A stretch of DNA of 5,445 bases from Clostridia bacterium. Its GTDB lineage: Bacteria; Bacillota; Clostridia; Oscillospirales; UBA644. This document shows positions 1 to 5,438 of the stretch, in pieces. The stretch is taken from assembly GCA_017424085.1 (NCBI GenBank), contig JAFPBP010000192.1:1-5445 (forward strand). Direction: 5' to 3'. Position 1 is the stretch's first letter; every line of letters starts with the position of its first letter. The translations under genes were made by a program, and so were the position numbers. The notes under the pieces are model-generated. The model worked only from the letters and a program-made list of their open reading frames with translations, was not told where the DNA came from and made no database searches.

Positions 1-1
1 A

Positions 2-652
2 ATGAAAAAATTATTGGTCTTACTGCTTGCGGGAGTCATGATGCTTTCCATGGCTTCCTGTGGGGAAGGGAAAAATGAGGACGGAGGCACGACAAGCGGA
101 ACGGAAGCCTCTGATACTGCAGGAGCATCAAGCGATACGGATTCCGTCGGCAGCGACGAAACGACAAGCAACACGGGATCGGTTGATAACGGACCCGTCG
201 GAGACGTGGGCGGAGGTTACAATCCGGCAAAGCTGAGCACCTTCGGGCTGCCCGAACCGTCCTTCCCTTATGAATACCTGTGTTACGAGACGTGCATGAG
301 AGCGGGAGCGGAGCATCCTGAATTCATCTACGTATTTGACTCCTCCGCAGAGGATGCATTGGAATACATGAAGCAGGTCTCCGCCGTTTGGGGAGGCTGG
401 ACGCATGAGAAGGTGCCTCTGATGCAAATGGGGGATTCCTTCTGGTTCTCGACCGATTTTGAAACTTACCACATTAATATTACGTGGGATACGGAAGGCA
501 ACCATTTCATGTTCGTAAGAGATTTCAGCAAGAATATGTACTGGGACAAGGAAACAAGCAGGTATTACATTGAAGGGCTTGAAATCGGTACGTATGGGAT
601 CAACGGAACGGATTTCACGCTGAACGGCGGGAAAAAGCCGTATTCCGGCTAA
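2..652 (+). CDS. Secreted lipoprotein of unknown function
   Basis: A 216-residue predicted lipoprotein anchored on the outer face of the membrane. Residues 1-19 form a signal peptide (MKK, then a run of Leu/Val/Met), ending in a lipobox-like MASC with the lipidated Cys at residue 20. Residues 21-75 are a flexible Gly/Ser/Thr/Asp/Glu-rich linker. Residues 78-212 are a compact domain rich in aromatic residues (Phe, Tyr, Trp) with a Cys pair at 94 and 98. I do not recognise this domain. It could be a small binding domain, but no catalytic motif is visible. The start lies one base from the window edge; the ATG is accepted because it opens a textbook signal sequence, but its ribosome binding site is outside the window. 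The M42 peptidase gene follows after 33 bases without a terminator, so the two are probably co-transcribed; a functional link is only inferred. Confidence 0.85.
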   Translation: MKKLLVLLLAGVMMLSMASCGEGKNEDGGTTSGTEASDTAGASSDTDSVGSDETTSNTGSVDNGPVGDVGGGYNPAKLSTFGLPEPSFPYEYLCYETCMRAGAEHPEFIYVFDSSAEDALEYMKQVSAVWGGWTHEKVPLMQMGDSFWFSTDFETYHINITWDTEGNHFMFVRDFSKNMYWDKETSRYYIEGLEIGTYGINGTDFTLNGGKKPYSG

Positions 653-670
653 CCGGATATCAAACCGAAA

Positions 671-677
671 AAAGGAG
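671..677 (+). promoter_or_regulatory. Ribosome binding site of the M42 peptidase gene
   Basis: AAAGGAG lies eight bases before the ATG at 686. This spacing supports that start, and no promoter-like sequence is visible in the 33-base gap after the lipoprotein gene. Confidence 0.8.
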
Positions 678-685
678 CGAACGTT

Positions 686-1717
686 ATGAAACTTGACACC
701 TCGTATCTGATCGAAACCATGCGGCGGCTGATCGAGACGCCGAGCCCCGTGGGGTATTATGAAAAAATGAAGCCCGTGCTGGAGGGGATCGTGGCGGATC
801 TGGGATATTCCGTGACCTACGATAACCGCGACACCGCCTACGTTACCGTGCCCGGAGAGGACCAATCGAAAACCGTTTGCGTGAGCGCTCATGCGGACAC
901 GCTGGGGCTGATGGTACGCGGGATCAATGGAGACGGAACCCTGCGGGTCAGAGCTCTGGGCGGGATCAACTTCGCCAACGTGGAGGGAGAAAACGTAACG
1001 GTCCACACCCGTCGGGGCACCACCTATACGGGAATGCTGGTCTGCGCCCACCATTCCTCCCATGCATACGACGATGCGAGAACCATGGAACGGAACGAAA
1101 ACACGGTTTTCGTGCTGCTGGACGAGCCTGTGAAGAACGCAGAGGACGTGCGTGCGCTGGGAATCCGCCACGGAGACGTGGTCTCGGTGGATCCGCGCTT
1201 TGCCGTCACGGAGCGAGGCTACATCAAATCCCGTTTCATCGACAATAAGGCAGCAATGGCATGCTCTCTTGCAACGCTGAAGCATCTGCGAGACAATTGC
1301 TTGAAGCCCAAATACAATACGGTTTTCGCCTTCTCCTTCTATGAAGAGATCGGGCTTGGGGGAATCTACGTTCCCGATGAGATCTCCGAATACGTTGCCG
1401 TCGACGTTGCCATTCTGGGACCCGACGCAGACGGAAGCGAGCAGGCGGTGACCATCTGCGCCAAGGATGCATCCCAGCCCTACGATTACGATCTGACCAA
1501 CCGTCTGATTGCCGCCGCAGAGCGGGAGGGCTGTAACTACGCCGTAGACCTGTTCTACCGCTACGGATCGGACGCAGGTCAGGCGATCAAGGGCGGAAAC
1601 AACGTGAAAGCCGCCGCCTTTGGCATGGGAGTCTATTCCAGCCACGGCGTGGAGCGGACCCACCTGGAAGGCATCGAAAACACGGCAACACTGATCCTTG
1701 CTTACGTTTTGGGATAA
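686..1717 (+). CDS. M42-family metallo-aminopeptidase
   Basis: A 343-residue cytoplasmic di-metal (zinc or cobalt) peptidase of MEROPS family M42, which removes N-terminal residues from peptides. The family's metal and catalytic positions can be followed in order: SAHADTLG with H69 and D71, FIDNKAA with bridging D186, the EE pair E220-E221 (general base and metal ligand) in YEEIGLGG, VAVDVAI with D240, YGSDAG around D296, and SSHGVERTH with H320. The bridging motif is Asp-Asn rather than the usual Asp-Asp. There is no signal peptide and the length is typical. The pattern of HxDTLG, SSHA, a LLDEPV-AEDVRALGI segment and the C-terminal HGVERTH resembles, from memory, the M42 subfamily linked to the NAGGN osmoprotectant genes, but those partner genes are not in this window, so substrate is left open. 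A general peptide-scavenging role is equally possible. It ends 14 bases before a strong hairpin. Confidence 0.93.
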   Translation: MKLDTSYLIETMRRLIETPSPVGYYEKMKPVLEGIVADLGYSVTYDNRDTAYVTVPGEDQSKTVCVSAHADTLGLMVRGINGDGTLRVRALGGINFANVEGENVTVHTRRGTTYTGMLVCAHHSSHAYDDARTMERNENTVFVLLDEPVKNAEDVRALGIRHGDVVSVDPRFAVTERGYIKSRFIDNKAAMACSLATLKHLRDNCLKPKYNTVFAFSFYEEIGLGGIYVPDEISEYVAVDVAILGPDADGSEQAVTICAKDASQPYDYDLTNRLIAAAEREGCNYAVDLFYRYGSDAGQAIKGGNNVKAAAFGMGVYSSHGVERTHLEGIENTATLILAYVLG

Positions 1718-1731
1718 CAATTCATACAAGA

Positions 1732-1760
1732 AGCGCACCCCGAATTTCTCGGGGTGCGTT
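1732..1760. terminator. Hairpin terminator between converging genes
   Basis: The stem pairs 1732-1743 with 1749-1760 around a five-base loop: ten Watson-Crick pairs centred on GCACCCCGA/TCGGGGTGC, extended by a G-T and an A-T pair. It sits between the stops of the + strand peptidase gene (1717) and the - strand sialidase-like gene (1766). The right side is moderately T-rich (TTATCGTTTATTT), and the left side read on the - strand also starts TTCTTG. It can therefore serve both directions, although neither T-tract is perfect. Confidence 0.8.
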
Positions 1761-1765
1761 ATCGT

Positions 1766-2878
1766 TTATTTCATGATTTCGGAGAGAGGGACCTTCGTGA
1801 CCTCGACGCATTCCTTCATCTTGCTGTAGATCACGTACAAGAAGCCGTCGTGAAGCATGGTATGGGGGTATCCGTAATGACCGCCCTTGTGGATCCCCTC
1901 CCAGCGGCGCTGATAGGGCTCGTCGCGAAGGATAAAGCGGCGGTCGAAATTCTCCCCGTCGGAGGAAAGGTAGAGATCCAACGGCAGGCGATGGCTCTTG
2001 ACCATGGAATTGCAAACGGCATAAAAGCGTCCGTCGGGCAGGCGACCGAAATGGAACTTGGAGCCGTCGTCGGAGAATTCCGTCGGCAGGGGCTCCGACC
2101 AGGTTTCGCCGTCGTTTTCCGAAAAAGAATGCCAAAGCACGGCTCCGTTGCTTCGCAGCATCATATGAAGAACGTGGTCGTCGGTTTCGTAGAAGGATCC
2201 CTCGCACAACAGCTCGGCATTCCAGCCGCGTGCCCGCGCGATGGGACGAATGGCGGCGGAATCATCCACGAAGGGCAGGGTTTCAAAGGCATTGCCGTAG
2301 ACACCCGTCAGATTCCAGCCCTCGATGCCGTTGGGGTTGTCCGTATAAGGGAACATTACGTTGCCCGCAATGATCAACCGCCCCGTAGAGGTCTTCTTGG
2401 GGGGATGGTTTGGAACCAGAGGGATAGACAGAGACTTGGGTGCACTCCAGTTGACGCCGTCAACGGTAGAAATATACCCCATATCGGTTTCGCAATGAAC
2501 GCAGCCGGACTTGGGGCGAACGCCCGTGGGAACGGTTGCGGGATCGTAGTAATATGCGCCGTAATAGAGATACAGGGTATCGTCATGGATGTGAAATCCG
2601 CCCGCAGTCAGAACCATATCGGGGTTTCCGAACATTTCGGGGGTTACCACAGGACGGAGAGGTTCCCACACCTCGGCATCGTCCGACACGGAAAGGACCA
2701 CCCGCTGACCGAGATCGTCCTCATTGAAGCGACCGTTGGACCAGGCGGCATAAAATCTGCCCTTGAAAAAGGTGATGGAGGCATGATGGCTATAGAGCCA
2801 TTCTCCTTGGGGCTCATAGATCAGAGTGCGTTGCGATTGCAGTTTTTCCACGGGAAGGGAGGTTTTGTTGTTGATCAC
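1766..2878 (-). CDS. Sialidase-like Asp-box (BNR) protein
   Basis: A 370-residue predicted beta-propeller protein of the sialidase-like superfamily, likely a glycoside hydrolase or sugar-binding relative. Four Asp-box-like segments are visible (numbering from the GTG start): SVSDDAEVW at 63-71, STVDGVNW at 137-144, SENDGETW at 253-260 (the best match to SxDxGxTW) and SSDGENF at 305-311. The HHASITFFKGRFYAAWSNG segment near residue 31 and the YPHTMLHDGFLYVIYS segment near 337 fit the blade edges of such proteins. I see no clear FRIP motif, so true exo-sialidase activity is uncertain. No signal peptide is present, which suggests a cytoplasmic enzyme acting on imported sugars. Start choice: the open frame extends to a TTG at 2950, but that TTG is the first triplet of a -35 box; GTG at 2878 has AAAAGGA nine bases upstream and a promoter before it. 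It converges on the peptidase gene. Confidence 0.85.
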   Translation of the reverse strand: MINNKTSLPVEKLQSQRTLIYEPQGEWLYSHHASITFFKGRFYAAWSNGRFNEDDLGQRVVLSVSDDAEVWEPLRPVVTPEMFGNPDMVLTAGGFHIHDDTLYLYYGAYYYDPATVPTGVRPKSGCVHCETDMGYISTVDGVNWSAPKSLSIPLVPNHPPKKTSTGRLIIAGNVMFPYTDNPNGIEGWNLTGVYGNAFETLPFVDDSAAIRPIARARGWNAELLCEGSFYETDDHVLHMMLRSNGAVLWHSFSENDGETWSEPLPTEFSDDGSKFHFGRLPDGRFYAVCNSMVKSHRLPLDLYLSSDGENFDRRFILRDEPYQRRWEGIHKGGHYGYPHTMLHDGFLYVIYSKMKECVEVTKVPLSEIMK

Positions 2879-2887
2879 AAAATCACG

Positions 2888-2894
2888 TCCTTTT
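2888..2894 (-). promoter_or_regulatory. Ribosome binding site deciding the GTG start
   Basis: Read on the - strand this is AAAAGGA, nine bases before the GTG at 2878-2876. No ATG occurs in frame between the promoter and this GTG, and no comparable site precedes the TTG at 2950. Confidence 0.7.
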
Positions 2895-2921
2895 ATCGTC
2901 GATGAGTCTTCTGCCTCGTCC

Positions 2922-2950
2922 AGTATACCGAAATCAGCATTGGATGTCAA
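2922..2950 (-). promoter_or_regulatory. Sigma-70/sigma-A promoter of the sialidase-like gene
   Basis: On the - strand, a perfect -35 TTGACA (2950-2945), a 17-base spacer and a -10 TATACT (2927-2922, one mismatch to TATAAT). The start of transcription would fall near 2915, giving a leader of about 37 bases before the GTG start at 2878. No repressor palindrome is evident across it. The match to consensus is close to ideal and argues for strong, possibly constitutive, expression. Confidence 0.8.
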
Positions 2951-3019
2951 TAGCCCGCAAACGATTTGATTGAAATATCACAAAAAAGTCACAGACAGGA
3001 ACGGAAACCGAATAACAAT

Positions 3020-3045
3020 AAGGCACCTGTTGAAGCAGGTGCCTT
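3020..3045 (-). terminator. Terminator of the AT-rich gene pair
   Basis: A perfect ten-pair stem, AAGGCACCTG against CAGGTGCCTT, with a six-base loop. It begins 19 bases past the stop of the HELTH protein gene (3065). Read on the - strand it is followed by TATTGTTATT, an acceptable T-rich tail. The + strand tail (TGGTTTATTTAG) is also T-rich but there is no + strand gene to end. Confidence 0.85.
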
Positions 3046-3064
3046 TGGTTTATTTAGTAAAGAA

Positions 3065-3547
3065 TTAAGGATGTTCCCTCGTCTTTGCATATTCTGATAA
3101 AATTTCCGTTGCAAGAGTTTTTGCCATGAGCTCTAACTCTTTATCCGAATGATTTATACCATTGATCCATTGAAAATAGTGAGTTAATTCGTGTGCTATT
3201 GTATATAAAATTGCCCCAAGAGCATTATCTCTTCCAATGTCATTTTTTAGTTCCATATAATCTCCGGATGCAATTCTAATATATGGTTCTATAGTATAAT
3301 CGACAGGTTCAAAAAATGTACCGACTGCTACATCACCATCCAAGGTCAGTAATCTTTTTGCGCTTTTAACATAAACAGGAATGCGTAAAGGAAAACTGTA
3401 TTTACTACGCAACCAAATAGCAAATTGCATGCAAGCATCGCGAACTTCAGACGAGACATCCTTATCATAACGAAAACGGAGACCTTTTCTTCTGTCGGGA
3501 GTCTGCGCCAAAACCGTCTCCCATAATTGCAATTTCCAAACATTCAT
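3065..3547 (-). CDS. Small HELTH zinc-metallopeptidase-like protein
   Basis: A 160-residue soluble protein with a zincin signature IAHELTHYFQW: H119 and H123 would bind zinc and E120 would be the catalytic base. E139, in an ELxAxxxA helix sixteen residues later, is the best third ligand, which would make it gluzincin-like. There is no signal peptide, membrane segment or propeptide. The N-terminal part (WKLQLWETVLAQ) and the extreme C-terminus (YAKTREHP) look like conserved ends, so the protein appears complete rather than a fragment. I recall similar uncharacterised small proteins in Bacillota, but cannot assign a substrate. The nominal open frame starts at a TTG at 3565 that overlaps the Shine-Dalgarno sequence; ATG at 3547 is preferred. 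It lies 23 bases after the upstream small gene, in the same AT-rich composition, so the two form an operon. It may be a toxin-linked peptidase or an accessory factor. Confidence 0.82.
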   Translation of the reverse strand: MNVWKLQLWETVLAQTPDRRKGLRFRYDKDVSSEVRDACMQFAIWLRSKYSFPLRIPVYVKSAKRLLTLDGDVAVGTFFEPVDYTIEPYIRIASGDYMELKNDIGRDNALGAILYTIAHELTHYFQWINGINHSDKELELMAKTLATEILSEYAKTREHP

Positions 3548-3557
3548 AATACGCCAG

Positions 3558-3563
3558 CCTCCC
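3558..3563 (-). promoter_or_regulatory. Ribosome binding site deciding the ATG start at 3547
   Basis: GGGAGG on the - strand, ten bases before the ATG at 3547-3545. The alternative TTG at 3565-3563 runs into this site and cannot use it, so it is rejected as the start. Confidence 0.75.
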
Positions 3564-3570
3564 AAAATAA

Positions 3571-3918
3571 CTATTTTAGATCCGTAATAAACTGACGCGT
3601 TTGTTCTCCTGCAATTTCACTAAATAAAGTAAACTTTTTCGGTTCACTCAGCAAACGTTCTAATACCGTAGTTACAACAACTTCTTGTACGCTGTTATCC
3701 AAATTTGACATATACTCAATTAATTCGCTTGCTTTTATTAATTCAAGTCGATTAATCTGAGGATTATCTAATAAATTTAAGAGAAAGGGATTAAAAACAT
3801 CGCCAAATATCAAATGTAAATATATTCCATGGAAGATCTCCAGATGGCTTTCAATATCTCCTTTTAGTTCTGGGAAATATTGAATAAGCTTATTGACAAT
3901 ACCTATTTTCATACACAT
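3571..3918 (-). CDS. Small protein with HLIFGDVFNPF motif, possible immunity protein
   Basis: A protein of about 115 residues, mostly alpha-helical by composition, with no signal peptide or membrane helix. Its clearest feature is HLIFGDVFNPFLLNLL at residues 35-50, preceded by a FPELKGDIESHLE helix and followed by two leucine-rich helices. From memory, this resembles small DUF7674-type proteins carrying an H-x-x-x-GD motif near toxin loci; this is not verified and no function is claimed. Start choice: the frame opens with a GTG at 3924 that overlaps the Shine-Dalgarno site. ATG at 3918 (5 bases from GAGG) or ATG at 3912 (11 bases) are both possible; 3918 is given. It is the first gene of the AT-rich pair. 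Its partner encodes a HELTH metallopeptidase-like protein, so it may be an inhibitor, immunity protein or cofactor; this is inference. Confidence 0.78.
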   Translation of the reverse strand: MCMKIGIVNKLIQYFPELKGDIESHLEIFHGIYLHLIFGDVFNPFLLNLLDNPQINRLELIKASELIEYMSNLDNSVQEVVVTTVLERLLSEPKKFTLFSEIAGEQTRQFITDLK

Positions 3919-3921
3919 ATA

Positions 3922-3930
3922 CACCTCTTA
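3922..3930 (-). promoter_or_regulatory. Ribosome binding site of the small-protein gene
   Basis: TAAGAGGTG on the - strand matches TAAGGAGGTG apart from one missing G. It includes the GTG at 3924-3922, which rules out that codon as the initiation site and favours the ATG at 3918 or 3912. Confidence 0.65.
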
Positions 3931-3980
3931 AAGCTCTTTCAAATCCTCTAAAAGTTTTTGCTAAAGCAAGTTCTGAAGAA

Positions 3981-4009
3981 ATTACATGCATCATAGGTGC
4001 ATTCCACAA
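3981..4009 (-). promoter_or_regulatory. Weak candidate promoter for the AT-rich pair
   Basis: On the - strand TTGTGG (4009-4004), a 17-base spacer, then TGTAAT (3986-3981). The -10 has five of six consensus bases, but the -35 only three. The pair could instead be read through from the surface-protein gene, since no terminator is visible between 4035 and 3919. Confidence 0.25.
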
Positions 4010-4034
4010 CAAGCGCCCAGAACTGTTCTTTGAT

Positions 4035-5381
4035 TTATTTGGTTTTGGAGGATTTTTTGCGGATCAAAAAGATGACCGTGGCGAAGGTGGTGCCCACGGC
4101 AAAGCCAATGAGAGCAGCCCATATTATTGCTTGACGGGAGATGCAAGGATCGTTGGAAGGCAGGACGATCACAGAGGAATCGGTGCTCGACGGCTTGGGT
4201 TGATCGGTAATGGGATCTGTAACCGTTGACGAAGAGGTTTGGTCGGAATCGGTGTCGATGGATGCTTCCGTGTCGGTTTCGGTATTCGTATCGGAAGACG
4301 GAGGATCGGTAACCGTATCGGTAACGGAAGGATCGGTTGTCGTTTGAGAATCGGAATCGGTGGAGCCGTGTGCGGGGGCACGCTTTGCGAGAATGGTGTA
4401 GACCCGTTCGGTGCCGTCCTCGGCAATGCAGATCACGCGAATGAGATTGTCCTGCCCCGCAAGCAGAGCATCGCCTCCCTCCACGCGCAGCGAGCCCTTT
4501 GCATCGGCAGGAGCTCCGCTGACCGAAACCGATGCAGTCTCATAAGGAAGCCAGAGGAGATATTCGGTGCGGTCGGAATCGAAGGCGGGAGACAGAACGT
4601 AGCCCTTGACGGTCAAGGAGGACAGGCGGTTGTTGCTTGAGGGGACGTAATTGGGATCCTTTTGACGGGTAACCTGAATGGTATAGACCTTTTTTGCCCC
4701 GTTCTCGGCGGTCACGGTGACCTTTACCTCGGTGGTCGCCTCGGCAACCAAGGAGGGATTGGAAAGGGAAACCTTAGCCTTAGAATCCTTGGCAACGGCG
4801 GTAAGGCTCAGACGGGAAACGCTGTAGGGCACGGTGGCGGTATAGCTCGTGCGGGAGGGATGAAAGGAGGGCGACAGAGTTGCGTTTGCCACCGTCAAAG
4901 CGGAGAGAGAATTTTCCGAAGAGAGGGGAGGCGCCACAATGACAGAATAAGTTACGGCGGAAAGATTCGCATCGGCGGTGCCGTCGGACACCACAAGGTC
5001 GGCATACGAGACCGAGATCTTCGTATTTGCGGGCAGATCCTTCACGCGGAAGGTTATGGAGAAGAGCGCCTTTTTGCCTTGGATGGGGTTGCTGAGAGCG
5101 TCGTCGTAGGCAAGGAAATTCTTCCCGTTGAATTCCACCTTCCACGGGGAGGCGATCTTCTGCTCGGTCTTGACCAAAGAAAGCTGTGCTTCATCGTAGG
5201 ACAGACTTCCCGAAGCTCCGAGAATTCCCGATCCCTGCAAGGAAAAGGTTAGGGTGACGGTATCCCCTGCACGAACCGTCGAGGGACCGGTCAGAGTTGC
5301 GGTTTGCTCTGCGGCAAAGGAAACAGAGCAAAACAGAAGCAATATCAGAAAAAGCGAAAGCAGCGAAACAATCTTTTTCAT
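4035..5381 (-). CDS. Surface protein with cohesin-like and two cadherin-like domains
   Basis: A 448-residue cell-surface protein. Residues 1-23 are a signal peptide (MKK, a long Leu/Ile/Phe core, cleavage likely after SFA or SFAA). Residues 27-150 look like a cohesin-type beta-sandwich: GPSTVRAGDTVTLTFSLQG, SGSLSYDEAQLSLV and ALFSITFRVKD are typical strands. Residues 157-239 and 251-334 are two repeats of the cadherin-like beta-sandwich type, each beginning LS(A/S)LTV, then LSP-F----T-Y and ending V-A-DG---VYTI. Residues 340-402 are a Ser/Thr/Asp/Pro-rich spacer, followed by a membrane helix at about 417-440 and a basic RKKSSKTK tail. There is no LPXTG motif, so it is held by the membrane helix. 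A cohesin domain could bind a dockerin on a secreted enzyme, but the domain could also be a plain adhesion fold. ATG at 5381 has AAGGAG six bases upstream. Confidence 0.88.
   Translation of the reverse strand: MKKIVSLLSLFLILLLFCSVSFAAEQTATLTGPSTVRAGDTVTLTFSLQGSGILGASGSLSYDEAQLSLVKTEQKIASPWKVEFNGKNFLAYDDALSNPIQGKKALFSITFRVKDLPANTKISVSYADLVVSDGTADANLSAVTYSVIVAPPLSSENSLSALTVANATLSPSFHPSRTSYTATVPYSVSRLSLTAVAKDSKAKVSLSNPSLVAEATTEVKVTVTAENGAKKVYTIQVTRQKDPNYVPSSNNRLSSLTVKGYVLSPAFDSDRTEYLLWLPYETASVSVSGAPADAKGSLRVEGGDALLAGQDNLIRVICIAEDGTERVYTILAKRAPAHGSTDSDSQTTTDPSVTDTVTDPPSSDTNTETDTEASIDTDSDQTSSSTVTDPITDQPKPSSTDSSVIVLPSNDPCISRQAIIWAALIGFAVGTTFATVIFLIRKKSSKTK
4176..4364 (-). repeat. Low-complexity Ser/Thr/Asp spacer region
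   Basis: Encodes residues 340-402 of the surface protein. Short units such as TDP, TDT, SDT and TVTDP recur, and in the DNA the six-base word ATCGGT recurs on the + strand. This looks like an elastic stalk that lifts the folded domains from the membrane, and its repetitiveness makes it prone to length change. It resembles in style the linker of the lipoprotein at 60-230. Confidence 0.75.
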
Positions 5382-5387
5382 GGGGAT

Positions 5388-5393
5388 CTCCTT
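5388..5393 (-). promoter_or_regulatory. Ribosome binding site of the surface-protein gene
   Basis: AAGGAG on the - strand, six bases before the ATG at 5381-5379; it fixes the start and agrees with the signal peptide beginning MKK. Confidence 0.85.
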
Positions 5394-5409
5394 GACAATT
5401 GTTGCTTCT

Positions 5410-5438
5410 ATTATAGCACCCTAAGAAAAAAAATGCAA
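5410..5438 (-). promoter_or_regulatory. Extended -10 promoter of the surface-protein gene
   Basis: On the - strand a perfect -10 TATAAT (5415-5410) is preceded by TGC, an extended -10 (TGnTATAAT). A weak -35 TTGCAT (5438-5433) stands 17 bases upstream, separated by a T-rich spacer. Transcription would start near 5403, leaving about 22 bases before the ATG. An eight-base palindrome ACAATTGT (5395-5402) sits right at the start point and could be an operator, though it may be chance. Confidence 0.75.

Larger units (their letters stand above)
3890..4033 (-). pseudogene. Possible C-terminal remnant of a lost gene
   Basis: An open reading stretch of about 47 codons runs on the - strand from inside the junction near 4033 to a TAA at 3892-3890. 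It overlaps the start of the small-protein gene by 29 bases in another frame. Its residues include LLWNAPMMHVISSELALAK and GFERALRGVYVYENRYCQ, which read like ordinary protein. It has no convincing ribosome binding site, and its upstream frame closes at a TGA inside the surface-protein gene. This is what would remain if an upstream gene, such as a toxin tail, had been cut away while its partner was kept. In AT-rich DNA a stretch this long can also be open by chance, so confidence is low. Confidence 0.25.
2951..4034. other. AT-rich island, probably acquired by transfer
   Basis: Sampled 60-base lines inside this stretch have about 23% (3721-3780), 33% (3121-3180) and 43% GC (3421-3480), while neighbours on both sides are near 58-63% (4561-4620, 1501-1560). 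The change is sharp at the stop of the surface-protein gene (4035-4037) and at the promoter of the sialidase-like gene. The island holds two - strand genes, a terminator and a possible gene remnant. I see no transposase, integrase, direct-repeat or tRNA boundary, so the mechanism of entry is unknown. Confidence 0.65.

Noticed and set aside
636..650. Small hairpin AGCCG/CGGCT at the end of the lipoprotein gene
   Set aside because: Only five pairs, inside the coding end, with no T-tract; not a terminator.
128..1738. A 536-codon open frame on the - strand across the lipoprotein and peptidase genes
   Set aside because: It is the antisense shadow of two well-supported + strand genes in GC-rich codon use; its translation has no recognisable motif and it would run through the terminator stem.
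1754..2905. A 383-codon open frame on the + strand opposite the sialidase-like gene
   Set aside because: The - strand carries Asp-boxes, a ribosome binding site and a promoter; the + strand translation is rich in Gly, Val and Ile without a domain, as expected of a shadow.
3981..3996. Short inverted repeat ATGCA/TGCAT near the possible gene remnant
   Set aside because: Five-pair stem in AT-rich sequence, no conserved operator spacing; likely chance.
4176..4364. Repeated ATCGGT words as a possible CRISPR or iteron array
   Set aside because: Spacing is irregular and follows codons of a Ser/Thr/Asp stalk; no spacer structure or replication gene is present.
4239..5252. Two + strand open frames (4239-4640 and 4662-5252) opposite the surface-protein gene
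   Set aside because: Gly/Ile/Arg repeats in them simply mirror the repetitive Ser/Thr/Asp codons and beta-sandwich codons of the real gene.
5392..5415. A + strand TTGACA followed by TATTAT near the right edge
   Set aside because: Spacing between the boxes is about 11-14 bases, too short for a promoter; the - strand extended -10 explains the region better.
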